This document shows positions 22,427 through 30,147 of a DNA stretch of 33,067 bases, piece by piece. The translations under genes and the position numbers were made by a program. The stretch covers positions 1 through 33,067 of the forward strand of contig NZ_JAAIYB010000037.1 in assembly GCF_010894475.1 (NCBI RefSeq). The letters run 5' to 3'. Source of the stretch: Myxococcus vastator (GTDB lineage: Bacteria; Myxococcota; Myxococcia; Myxococcales; Myxococcaceae). How positions within the stretch are numbered: position 1 is the stretch's first letter; every line of letters begins with the position of its first letter. The notes under the pieces are model-generated. The model did not search any database. It was not told the DNA's origin and saw only the letters and a list, made by a program, of their open reading frames with translations.

Positions 22427-24048
22427 GACGCCATTTCCCGCGCCGCGTTCGCGCCAGGCACCTGGCAGGGCAGGTGCACCACGAAGGTGGCGCCCTGACC
22501 CAGCGTGCTCCGCACGTCGATGGTGCCACCCATGGCCTGGACGTTCTGCCGCGTGACGTACAGCCCCAGGCCCAGGCCGCCGTAGTGCCTTTCGGAGACG
22601 GCGCGCTCGAACTTCTCGAAGATGCGGCCCACCGCTTCGGGGGGAATGCCAATGCCTTCGTCGCGGACGCTGAACCAGGCGCGCTCCGCCGTCCCGCCGG
22701 CCTGCAGGTAGACGGGGTGGCCCACGCCGTACTTGAGGGCGTTGGAGAGGAGGCTCGACACCGCCTGCTCCAGCCGCACCCGGTCCCACTGGCCCACCAC
22801 CACCGCGTCCAACTCCGCCTGGATGGGCGTCCCGGTGCGCTGGGACTCACCTTCGAAGCGCGCGGCCACCTCCTGGACCAGCGCTCTCAGGTCCACCGGC
22901 TCCAGCTCCAGGCGCAGCTGACCGCTGCTGATGAGCGTCACGTCCAGCAGCTCACCCACCAGCGTCGACAGCCGCTTCACCTGTCGTTGCATGACCGCCA
23001 GGTCCGCGGGCAGCCGCTCCAGCAGCTCCGGTCCGCGCCGCTCCAGGGCGGCTCGCGCCAGCGTCTGCAGCTTCAGGTTGAGCGGCGTCAGCGGCGTCTT
23101 GAGCTCGTGACTGGCCACGGCGAGGAAATCGTCGCGCAGCCGGATGGCCTCGTCCATGGCGGTCAGCAGCCGCTCGCGCTCCTGTTCGACCTGCTTGCGC
23201 TCGGAGATGTCGATGACGGAGCCGATGTAGCCCAGGAACTCGCCGCCCGGCCCGAAGCGGGGGCTGGCCGAGTCGATGGCCCACAGGTACGCACCATCCT
23301 CGCGCCGCAGCCGGTAGTCGAGCCGGAAGGGGCTGCGCCGCGCGTTGGCGTCGAGGAACACCGCCCCTGAATGCTCGGCGTCGTCGGGATGCACGGCCTT
23401 GAGCCAGCCGAAGCCCAGGCCCTCTGTCTCCGTCTGTCCGGTGAACTCGTACCAGGTCCGGCTGAGGTAGACGCAGCGGCCGGTGACGTCCGTCATCCAC
23501 AGCATCACCGGCGCGTGGTCCGCCATGTTCCGGAAGCGGGCCTCGCTCTCCTGGAGCGCCCGTTGGGACGCCTTCTGCGCGGTGACGTCCCGCATGGTGA
23601 TGAAGACCCGGTCGCTTCGCTCGCTCGCCGGCCGGGTCAGGGTGAGCATCACGTCGATGTGGCGGCCTCGCAGCGTTTGGAGCCTGGTCTCCAGCTCCAG
23701 CCGCGTGCCGCCCTCCCAGAACATGAGGAGCTCGGCGGTGAAGGACTTCACCGTCTCCGGAACGAAGAGGCGGGACAGGGCCAGAGTGCCCAGCACCTCA
23801 TCCCGGCCGCGCGCCTCGAGCAGGCGCACCGTGGCCTCGTTCACGTCCACGACCTTCACCGACGCCGCGGCCTCCAGCACGAACCCGGGGTGCGCCACGA
23901 GCCAGGCGCGCAGGTCCTGGACGCCGGAGGCACGCAGGCCGTCGAGCGCGGACGCGACGGCGGTGAAGTCCTCTTCCCAGAGGGAGACATCCGCGCCATT
24001 GAACAGCTCCTGGTAGCGCGCGTCTCCGGCTGTCTCAGCCCCACCCAA
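22423..24048 (-). CDS. PAS-PAS histidine kinase, soluble
   Basis: The protein has 541 residues if it starts at TTG 24048, which has an excellent GGAGGAGG site five to six bases upstream; the frame is open to 24117 but only with a poor TTG. Two PAS domains: about 10-160 (ends FITMRDVTAQK) and 165-285 (FRNMADHAPVMLWMTDVTGR ... YIGSVIDISERKQ). HisKA has ASHELKTPL with H314, and HATPase has LLSNALKYG, DEGIGIP and GLGLGLYVTRQ. There is no membrane segment. The stop overlaps the start of the large hybrid kinase, so both are made together and may form mixed dimers or a relay. The start is the least certain part. Confidence 0.93.
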   Translation of the reverse strand: MGGAETAGDARYQELFNGADVSLWEEDFTAVASALDGLRASGVQDLRAWLVAHPGFVLEAAASVKVVDVNEATVRLLEARGRDEVLGTLALSRLFVPETVKSFTAELLMFWEGGTRLELETRLQTLRGRHIDVMLTLTRPASERSDRVFITMRDVTAQKASQRALQESEARFRNMADHAPVMLWMTDVTGRCVYLSRTWYEFTGQTETEGLGFGWLKAVHPDDAEHSGAVFLDANARRSPFRLDYRLRREDGAYLWAIDSASPRFGPGGEFLGYIGSVIDISERKQVEQERERLLTAMDEAIRLRDDFLAVASHELKTPLTPLNLKLQTLARAALERRGPELLERLPADLAVMQRQVKRLSTLVGELLDVTLISSGQLRLELEPVDLRALVQEVAARFEGESQRTGTPIQAELDAVVVGQWDRVRLEQAVSSLLSNALKYGVGHPVYLQAGGTAERAWFSVRDEGIGIPPEAVGRIFEKFERAVSERHYGGLGLGLYVTRQNVQAMGGTIDVRSTLGQGATFVVHLPCQVPGANAAREMAS

Positions 24049-24275
24049 ATGTGCCTCCTCCGTACCCTGGCTCGGGTGGACTGGGTTAACAGCGCAACTA
24101 CCCCCGCCGCGTCCCAAAGATTCTGGAGCCGCCAGAAATCAACGCACAGGCGTCTTCCTGGCGACAGGCGGTCGGACGCCTCCTTGGAGGGCGGCCCCGG
24201 ACGCCCGCCCGCCTTCCGGGTTGGACGCGCTGGAGCGGTTGCTGGGGCTCCAGCGCCGCCTATGATTCTCCGGAT

Positions 24276-25226
24276 ATGCTCCCTTCCGGGGTTTTTCTGC
24301 TCATTCCTCTCTTCGTCTTCCTCAAGGTGTCCAACGCGCGGGCAGAGCCCTACGAACGGACACGAATCGAAGGGGTGGAGCTGTGCCGCGGTGCCAGGGC
24401 CGTGACCTATGCGATGACCACCTCGGGTGGCCACCCGACCGCTGAAGAGAGGGCCGCGGTCACCGCCGCGTTCAACACCTGGAATCAGGCCGTGGCCAAC
24501 TGCTCGGACCTGGTGTTCACGCCCGGCGAGGATGTGCCCCATCCCGCGCCGATGCCGCTCGACGGGAAGATGCTGGTGACCTTCCGCCAGGTGAACTGCG
24601 CGGACATCGTCCCCGACAACGATGTCTGCTGGCAGGGTGATACCTGCTCCGAAAAGTATGACTGTTGGCCCTTCGCGCCGAATGACGTCGTTGATGAGAC
24701 GAGCCATTTCCGATTGGCCACCGGTGAGATTCTCGGCACCAACATCAGCCTCAACAACAGCAATGGCATGCTCACCACGCTGGACGGTCCCCCCTGCGCC
24801 CAGGGAGTCATCGAGCCGGGCTGCGTCGTCGGAGATGTCCAGAGCCTGGTGACACGCTCCATCGGAGAGGGGCTGGGGCTCGCCCTGCTGACACGCACCG
24901 ATTCCACGATGTCTCGCGGCCTGCCATGGGGCGATACGCAGAAGCGCATCATCGACCCCGGCACGCTCCAAGGCATCTGCGAGACCTACCCTCGAGGGCT
25001 GCCAACACCCGGCTGCCCCCTCCCAACGGATGGCGGCGTCCCGGATGGGGGTGACGGCGTCCCGGATGATGACGCTCCGTCCAAGTCTGGCTGCACCACC
25101 ACCACCTCGGTGCCACTCCTCGCAGCGCTCATGTTCCTGCTGGGGCTCGACGCACTCGCCAAAAATCACGGAGCTGAGCCCGCGGAGGGCATGACGTGCG
25201 AGCACATATCCGCGGGCAGCACGTGA
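24276..25226 (+). CDS. Secreted metalloprotease-like protein with destroyed zinc site
   Basis: The protein has 316 residues from ATG 24276 with a signal peptide (about 1-23). The body matches the plan of small myxobacterial zincin-like proteases that carry a C-terminal sorting tail: CRGARAVTYAMTTSGGHPTA, AAFNTWNQAVANCSDLVF, then a helix before DSTM. In active relatives that helix is HExxHxxGxxH. Here it is RSIGEGLGLAL (194-204): both catalytic H/E positions and both other ligand positions are replaced, while Gly201 and the DSTM Met-turn remain. Before the C-terminus are Asp/Gly/Pro repeats and SGC (271-273), then a hydrophobic helix, as in MYXO-CTERM tails. The usual Arg cluster is missing and about 20 extra residues follow. 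It is either a decaying gene or a repurposed inactive binding protein. Confidence 0.82.
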   Translation: MLPSGVFLLIPLFVFLKVSNARAEPYERTRIEGVELCRGARAVTYAMTTSGGHPTAEERAAVTAAFNTWNQAVANCSDLVFTPGEDVPHPAPMPLDGKMLVTFRQVNCADIVPDNDVCWQGDTCSEKYDCWPFAPNDVVDETSHFRLATGEILGTNISLNNSNGMLTTLDGPPCAQGVIEPGCVVGDVQSLVTRSIGEGLGLALLTRTDSTMSRGLPWGDTQKRIIDPGTLQGICETYPRGLPTPGCPLPTDGGVPDGGDGVPDDDAPSKSGCTTTTSVPLLAALMFLLGLDALAKNHGAEPAEGMTCEHISAGST

Positions 25227-25250
25227 AATGGGAGGCAACTCCGGTTCCGT

Positions 25251-25721
25251 TCAGGCTTCGTCGTCGGGGAGGAGCGTCCGGAGCAGCGCGTCGTCAGGTC
25301 CGAGCGGGCGCCAGCCGGCGGGTGGGGGATTGGCGATAAGCGCATCTCCGACCCGGTCGACGCGGTCCTTGTCAGGTTCTGGTGTGTAGGCGAACCACTG
25401 GCCAAGCGCCATGGCGACCTCCATCCGTGCGTCGCCCTCCAGCACGGGCGGCCAGCCGTTGGGGAGACGTTCGTACAACTCCCGCACGAGTTGCCCACGC
25501 ACCAGTCGAGTGAACTTCTTGCTGCGTTCAGCCTCGGCAACCAACCCCCTGAACACCTGAACGCCAGCGACGTCATCCGGGCCAAGCTCCTCCGCAAGAG
25601 CGACCAGGGACGCGGTGGGATGGGCCTCGGCAAAGGCGGTGACCGAGTCGTAACCTCGCTCACGGATTCGTTCATACAGACGGGCCTTCCAATTCCCCTG
25701 CCACGAACGTCCATCGGTCAT
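25251..25721 (-). CDS. sitI: SitI-like immunity protein without its own toxin
   Basis: The protein has 156 residues from ATG 25721, preceded by GAGGGTGAG. It is closely related to the two other SitI-like proteins here: the same N-terminus (RSWQGNWKARLYERIRERGY), a shared VALAEELGPDDVAGVQ, and a C-terminus PPPAGWRPLGPDDALLRTLL nearly identical to its neighbour. The central part (about 55-125) differs, and that is where specificity should lie. It has no signal peptide. It lies 92 bp downstream of the 25814-26284 immunity gene with no sitA between, so it may protect against a toxin made by other strains or remain from a lost cassette. Identification rests on similarity to the sitA-linked copies. 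Confidence 0.82.
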   Translation of the reverse strand: MTDGRSWQGNWKARLYERIRERGYDSVTAFAEAHPTASLVALAEELGPDDVAGVQVFRGLVAEAERSKKFTRLVRGQLVRELYERLPNGWPPVLEGDARMEVAMALGQWFAYTPEPDKDRVDRVGDALIANPPPAGWRPLGPDDALLRTLLPDDEA

Positions 25722-25771
25722 CGGCGGCTCACCCTCATGAAGTTCCGGGGATGGAGTGGCGGTGTAGCAAC

Positions 25772-25804
25772 GTGGCAGCCCACCTCACCAACTGGTGGGG
25801 CCAC
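25772..25804. terminator. Hairpin between two immunity genes
   Basis: GTGGC...CCCACC pairs with GGTGGG...GCCAC, 11 bp with a two-base bulge and a short loop, starting 10 bases past the 25814 stop. It may end or attenuate transcription before the orphan immunity gene. Confidence 0.5.
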
Positions 25805-25813
25805 CACATCCGT

Positions 25814-26284
25814 TCAGGCTTCGTCGTCAGGGAGGAGCGTCCGGAGCAACTCGTCGTCCGGACCAAGCGGGCGCCAGCCAGCGGGCGGGGGATTGGCGAT
25901 AAGCGCATCGCCTACCGGCCGAGCGCGCTCTTCATGAGTTTCGGGGATGAGGCCGGACCACAGGCCAAGTGCTTTTGCGACCTTGAAGCGGTTGTCATCA
26001 TCCAACACGGCTGGCCAGCCATCGGGGAGACTCCCCCACAACTCACGCACGAGTTGTCCACGCACCAAGCGGGTCACTTGCTTGCTGCGCACTGCTTCGG
26101 TTACCAATCCATCGTACAGTTGAACTCCGGCAATGTCGTCCGGACCGAGCTCCTCGGCGAGTGCCACCAACGATGCGGTGGGACGGGCCTCGGCAAAAGC
26201 GGTGAGTGAGTCGTAGCCTCGCTCACGGACGCGCTCATATAGGCGGGCCTTCCAGTTCCCCTGCCATGAACGGCCGTCGGTCAT
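25814..26284 (-). CDS. sitI: SitI-like immunity protein, cassette 1
   Basis: The protein has 156 residues. ATG 26284 overlaps the sitA stop as ATGA, the tight coupling expected for a toxin/antidote pair. N-terminal KARLYERVRERGYDSLTAFA and C-terminal GWRPLGPDDELLRTLLPDDE are shared with the other two copies. The middle (VQLYDGLVTEAVRSKQVTRL, then LWGSLPDGWPAVLDDDNRFK) differs from them. It is soluble, without a signal peptide, so it should neutralise the toxin in the cytoplasm. The name follows the SitAI arrangement described in Myxococcus; the immunity function itself is inferred from position. Confidence 0.85.
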   Translation of the reverse strand: MTDGRSWQGNWKARLYERVRERGYDSLTAFAEARPTASLVALAEELGPDDIAGVQLYDGLVTEAVRSKQVTRLVRGQLVRELWGSLPDGWPAVLDDDNRFKVAKALGLWSGLIPETHEERARPVGDALIANPPPAGWRPLGPDDELLRTLLPDDEA

Positions 26285-27780
26285 CGGCTTCTCCCCTTTG
26301 TGAACGTGATCGGGACTCTGTAGAACTTCATACGCTCCGCGACGATGTCCAGTACCTCTTTCCGCGTCAACGTCCGGCCCGTCCGAGCCTCAGCATCCCG
26401 CAGCGTCCTCATGATCGTTCGGCTCCACTCGCCGGGCCAGATGCGCCCCAGCTTCCAGTTCCCTCCACCGTGAATCGCCTCGTGGTGGGCCCGCTCCAGC
26501 CGGACGCAGAACTGGTCAATGTCCATGTCCCCCTTGAAGCCGCGCGCCTCGAACCACTCGCGGTGCTCCTTCGGCAGGACGTGGTGCTTCGGCGCCTCGG
26601 ACATGCCCGCGCCCGCTCTGCCTGTCACCCGCATGCCGCGCACTTCGGGGCTGTCACCCAGCGCGTCGCGCACGCCCTTGGGCAAGTCCTGGTGCGCCTG
26701 CGCCATCAGCACCTGTCCGCCGTGGATGCGGATGGCCGCGCTCACAGCCGGAACGGAGAGGACGCCCGCCTGCACCAGCCTTCGCATCATCTCCACCCAC
26801 TCCGCGGAGACGACGATTCGCGAGCCCACCATGACGCCACCCGGACTCATCACCAGCCCCACGCCGAGCGTCGCGGGTCCAGGCGGAGGCAGCCGGGGGA
26901 GTGACAGCTTCATCGCGGAAACCATGGTGAGCGTCTCCACCACCTGCGCCGCCACCATGAGCTTGGCGCCGTTCTCCATGGCCGAGCGGGCGCCTCGATG
27001 AATCGCGTCGAACTCGCGGGTCAGCTCCCCCATCAGCGCGGGCGTCGCGGTCGCCGCCGCTTCGACGCGCTCGGAGTCCCCCGAGGCGAGGTCTGCCAGC
27101 GTCGGAGCCATCAGGCCTTGAACTCGATGCAGGTCCGCGAACAGCTTCTCGACGCTATAGGCGGGGCACTGTCGAAGCACGGCGTCAGCGAGTTGGAGGA
27201 AGTCCACCCACGTGGCCAGCAGCAGGGCTCCGAACATCGCGGCCTGGAGGCGAGGCCCCGACATGCGGAGGAGGCCCCGCTCCATGTCGGAGTCCCCCAC
27301 CTGTGACGCCACTCCCACCAGCGCGGTGGCGCTCCCCAGCGTTCCTCGGAGCCAGGCCCGTTGCCTGGAGCCGTGGTCGAGGTAACGAGTGAATGCCCCA
27401 TGGAGTCCCCGGCCACCGAGAGCGGGCGGACGTGACGCGATTCGAGCGCGCGCGGCTTCAATGCCCTCCATGGAGCGCTTCACCTCGTCAATGGCGTCGT
27501 GGACTGCCTGACGCGCCGCTGCGGCGCTCCGCTCCCTGCCTCCAACATCTCCAGACACGGCGCCAGGCCCGGCTGCCGTGACGTCGTGACGTGGCCCCTT
27601 GCGGCGCAATCGCCGTGGGCGCACCTCGGGCCCTGAATCGCCTGGCGGCGCTACCCAGGCGGGGGACGCGGCCACGCGCGGCGCGTGGCGCAGCGGTCCG
27701 TCACGTTCGGGAGCATTCGGCGCCGAGGCGCACCCCGTGGCAAGCACAGCCACCACCAACAGCAGCGCGTCAGCGCGCAT
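26281..27780 (-). CDS. sitA: SitA-type lipoprotein toxin (TIGR02269/DUF2380), cassette 1
   Basis: The protein has 499 residues from ATG 27780. A lipoprotein signal ends in LATGC (C17), followed by Ala-Ser, so there is no Asp inner-membrane retention signal. A long helical delivery region follows, with a hydrophobic stretch LQAAMFGALLLATWVDFLQL and LGVGLVMSPGGVMVGSRIVV. The toxin tip starts near 398: HHVLPKEHREWFEARG (H399, H400), MDIDQF, AHHEAIHGGGNW (H432, H433, H437), a pattern like His-Me-finger/HNH-type nucleases. The last ~50 residues differ sharply from cassette 2. SitA proteins in Myxococcus are passed to siblings by TraAB outer-membrane exchange and kill those lacking the matching SitI. 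Nuclease activity is inferred. Its stop overlaps sitI. Confidence 0.88.
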   Translation of the reverse strand: MRADALLLVVAVLATGCASAPNAPERDGPLRHAPRVAASPAWVAPPGDSGPEVRPRRLRRKGPRHDVTAAGPGAVSGDVGGRERSAAAARQAVHDAIDEVKRSMEGIEAARARIASRPPALGGRGLHGAFTRYLDHGSRQRAWLRGTLGSATALVGVASQVGDSDMERGLLRMSGPRLQAAMFGALLLATWVDFLQLADAVLRQCPAYSVEKLFADLHRVQGLMAPTLADLASGDSERVEAAATATPALMGELTREFDAIHRGARSAMENGAKLMVAAQVVETLTMVSAMKLSLPRLPPPGPATLGVGLVMSPGGVMVGSRIVVSAEWVEMMRRLVQAGVLSVPAVSAAIRIHGGQVLMAQAHQDLPKGVRDALGDSPEVRGMRVTGRAGAGMSEAPKHHVLPKEHREWFEARGFKGDMDIDQFCVRLERAHHEAIHGGGNWKLGRIWPGEWSRTIMRTLRDAEARTGRTLTRKEVLDIVAERMKFYRVPITFTKGRSR

Positions 27781-27837
27781 GGTCCACCCCCAGGCTCACC
27801 GAGGCGAAAGCCTCCGGCCACAGCATTCCTTCCGCCG
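26425..27837 (-). repeat. 1.4-kb direct repeat, copy 1 (sitA body)
   Basis: Nearly identical to 28568-29980 at a constant offset of 2143 bp with no visible indels. It covers the sitA upstream region, lipoprotein signal, delivery region and the first part of the toxin domain. Identity ends abruptly on the plus-strand left side within the toxin tip. Confidence 0.93.
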
Positions 27838-27937
27838 CTGCCTCCGGCTCTTCTTTTGCTCCGCTTCACTTGCCGACATTGGACACGCTTTCCACCACAT
27901 CTCAGGTGTCCTCGGAATCGGGGCAGGCTCACTGACT

Positions 27938-27955
27938 CACCGGCTACGGCTGGTG
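27938..27955. terminator. Hairpin just after sitI of cassette 2
   Basis: CACCGGC (27938-27944) pairs with GCTGGTG (27949-27955) with one G-U pair and a four-base loop. It abuts the sitI stop at 27957, separating it from the sitA promoter of cassette 1. There is no U-run. Confidence 0.5.
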
Positions 27956-27956
27956 G

Positions 27957-28427
27957 TCAGGCTTCGTCGTCGGGGAGGAACGTCCGGAGAAGCTCGTCGT
28001 CGGGACTGAGCGGGCGCCATCCAGCGGGGGGAGGATTGGTGAGAAGCGACGTCCTGCTTTGGCGTGCGCGCTCTTTGTGCGTATCTGGGGTGTAGGCAAT
28101 CCAGGGACCGAGTGCCTTTGCGACCGCGAATCGACTCGTGTCGTCGAGCACGGCCGGCCATCCGTTGGGGAGGCTTTGATTCAACATGCGCACGAGCACG
28201 TCGCGAACAAAGCGCGTGACCTGTTTGCGCTGCTCTGCTTCGTATAGCAATCCGCTCAGTACCTGCACCCCTGCGATGTCATCCCGTCCCAGTTCGTCGG
28301 CGAGCGCCACCAGTGAGGCGGTAGAACGAGCCTCTGCAAAGGCTGTGAGCGAATCGTACCCACGCTCGCGGACTCTCTCGTAAAGGCGGGTCTTCCAGTT
28401 GCCTTCCCAGGAACGATCCTCGCTCAT
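27957..28427 (-). CDS. sitI: SitI-like immunity protein, cassette 2
   Basis: The protein has 156 residues; ATG 28427 overlaps the sitA stop (ATGA), as in cassette 1. N-terminus RSWEGNWKTRLYERVRERGY and C-terminus GWRPLSPDDELLRTFLPDDE are family-typical. It is the most diverged of the three copies in the middle (VQVLSGLLYEAEQRKQVTRF, VRMLNQSLPNGWPAVLDDTS) and near ARQSRTSLLTN. It is cytoplasmic. It is expected to protect only against the cassette 2 toxin tip. The base composition is visibly less GC-rich than the sitA body. Confidence 0.85.
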   Translation of the reverse strand: MSEDRSWEGNWKTRLYERVRERGYDSLTAFAEARSTASLVALADELGRDDIAGVQVLSGLLYEAEQRKQVTRFVRDVLVRMLNQSLPNGWPAVLDDTSRFAVAKALGPWIAYTPDTHKERARQSRTSLLTNPPPAGWRPLSPDDELLRTFLPDDEA

Positions 28428-29923
28428 CGACTTCTTCCTGTGACAAAGCGCATCGGGACTTTGTACTCATTCATCCTCTCCGCAACGATGTTCAGGACTT
28501 GGCTGCTCGTCAACCTCCGACCTGCCGTGGTCTCAGCTTCGTGCAGGGCCTCCATGATCAGCCGGTTCCACTCGCCGGGCCAGATGCGTCCCAGCTTCCA
28601 GTTCCCTCCACCGTGAATCGCTTCATGGTGGGCCCGCTCCAGCCGGACGCAGAACTGGTCGATGTCCATGTCCCCCTTGAAGCCGCGCGCCTCGAACCAC
28701 TCCCGGTGCTCCTTCGGCAGGACGTGGTGCTTCGGCGCCTCGGACATGCCCGCGCCCGCTCTGCCTGTCACCCGCATGCCGCGCACTTCGGGGCTGTCAC
28801 CCAGCGCGTCGCGCACGCCCTTGGGCAAGTCCTGGTGCGCCTGCGCCATCAGCACCTGTCCGCCGTGGATGCGGATGGCCGCGCTCACAGCCGGAACGGA
28901 GAGGACGCCCGCCTGCACCAGCCTTCGCATCATCTCCACCCACTCCGCGGAGACGACGATTCGCGAGCCCACCATGACGCCACCCGGACTCATCACCAGC
29001 CCCACGCCGAGCGTCGCGGGTCCAGGCGGAGGCAGCCGGGGGAGTGACAGCTTCATCGTGGAAACCATGGTGAGCATCTCCACCACCTGCGCCGCCACCA
29101 TGAGCTTGGCGCCGTTCTCCATGGCCGAGCGGGCGCCTCGATGAATCGCGTCGAACTCGCGGGTCAGCTCCCCCATCAGCGCGGGCGTCGCGGTCGCCGC
29201 CGCTTCGACGCGCTCGGAGTCCCCCGAGGCGAGGTCTGCCAGCGTCGGAGCCATCAGGCCTTGAACTCGATGCAGGTCCGCGAACAGCTTCTCGACGCTA
29301 TAGGCGGGGCACTGTCGAAGCACGGCGTCAGCGAGTTGGAGGAAGTCCACCCACGTGGCCAGCAGCAGGGCTCCGAACATCGCGGCCTGGAGGCGAGGCC
29401 CCGACATGCGGAGGAGGCCCCGCTCCATGTCGGAGTCCCCCACCTGTGACGCCACTCCCACCAACGCGGTGGCGCTCCCCAGCGCGCCTCGGAGCCACGC
29501 CCGTTGCCTGGAGCCGTGGTCGAGGTAGCGAGTGAATGCCCCATGGAGCCCCCGGCCACCGAGGGAGGGTGGACGCGACGCAAGTCGGGAGCGCGCGGCT
29601 TCGCTGCCCTCCATGGAGCGCTTCACCTCGTCGATGGCGTCGAGGACGGCCTGACGCGCCGCTGCGGCACTCCGCTCCCTGCCTCCAACATCTCCAGACA
29701 CGGCGCCAGGCCCGGCTGTCGTGACGTTGCGACGTGGCCCCTTGCGGCGCAATCGCCGTGGGCGCACCTCCGGCCCTGAATCGCCTGGCGGCGCTACCCA
29801 GGCGGGGGACGCGGCCACGCGCGGCGCGTGGCGCAGCGGTCCGTCACGTTCGGGAGCATTCGGCGCCGAGGCGCACCCCGTGACAAGCACAGCCACCACC
29901 AACAGCAGCACGTCAGCGCGCAT
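28424..29923 (-). CDS. sitA: SitA-type lipoprotein toxin (TIGR02269/DUF2380), cassette 2
   Basis: The protein has 499 residues from ATG 29923. The signal ends LVTGC (C17). Residues from about 125 to 450 are almost identical to cassette 1, apart from changes such as VEMLTMVSTMK for VETLTMVSAMK. The same HHVLPKEHREWFEARG and AHHEAIHGGGNW motif is present. The end differs: NRLIMEALHEAETTAGRRLT, then SSQVLNIVAERMNEYKVPMR, against SRTIMRTLRDAEARTGRTLT in cassette 1. A patch near 64-125 also differs (RRNVTTAGPG, MEGSEAARSRLASR). Function is as for cassette 1: an outer-membrane-exchanged kin-discrimination toxin, by family. No sitB-like accessory lipoprotein precedes it. Confidence 0.88.
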   Translation of the reverse strand: MRADVLLLVVAVLVTGCASAPNAPERDGPLRHAPRVAASPAWVAPPGDSGPEVRPRRLRRKGPRRNVTTAGPGAVSGDVGGRERSAAAARQAVLDAIDEVKRSMEGSEAARSRLASRPPSLGGRGLHGAFTRYLDHGSRQRAWLRGALGSATALVGVASQVGDSDMERGLLRMSGPRLQAAMFGALLLATWVDFLQLADAVLRQCPAYSVEKLFADLHRVQGLMAPTLADLASGDSERVEAAATATPALMGELTREFDAIHRGARSAMENGAKLMVAAQVVEMLTMVSTMKLSLPRLPPPGPATLGVGLVMSPGGVMVGSRIVVSAEWVEMMRRLVQAGVLSVPAVSAAIRIHGGQVLMAQAHQDLPKGVRDALGDSPEVRGMRVTGRAGAGMSEAPKHHVLPKEHREWFEARGFKGDMDIDQFCVRLERAHHEAIHGGGNWKLGRIWPGEWNRLIMEALHEAETTAGRRLTSSQVLNIVAERMNEYKVPMRFVTGRSR

Positions 29924-29980
29924 GGTCCACCCCCAGGCTCACCGAGGCACAGGCCCCCGGCCGCAGCGTCGCTTCCGCCG
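28568..29980 (-). repeat. 1.4-kb direct repeat, copy 2 (sitA body)
   Basis: Partner of 26425-27837, offset 2143 bp, same orientation. The distance equals one sitA-sitI cassette, so the array arose by tandem duplication or is kept alike by gene conversion. Recombination between the copies would delete one cassette. Confidence 0.93.
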
Positions 29981-30063
29981 TGGAGAAGATTAGCGTGCCC
30001 CCGTGCCCACCGCGTAGCGCCTGCCACCCAGGAATCGCCAGCGCATATCTTGATGCTGTGAAT

Positions 30064-30094
30064 CCATAAAGTCCATGTTCTGTGGACTTCATGG
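30064..30094. promoter_or_regulatory. Large palindrome upstream of locus B pseudokinase
   Basis: CCATAAAGTCCA (30064-30075) and TGGACTTCATGG (30083-30094) form 12-bp arms matching at 11 of 12 positions around TGTTCTG. It sits in the divergent sitA/pseudokinase gap. The TCCA/TGGA half-site also appears in the locus A repeats. It is likely an operator, and this argues against a start codon inside it. Confidence 0.6.
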
Positions 30095-30147
30095 GTTCAT
30101 ATCGTCGAGAATCCTCGAAAGCCCAAGCATCACCCCCCGAGGACCGC

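Noticed and set aside
20678-22498. 606-codon plus-strand frame over the hybrid histidine kinase
   Set aside because: Low-complexity Gly/Arg/His/Gln composition, antisense to an intact kinase; no start signal.
25722-25813. Remnant sitA coding sequence upstream of the orphan immunity gene
   Set aside because: Only the last few bases before the start resemble a sitA end. The in-frame translation of the gap does not resemble SitA and begins at the previous gene's stop.
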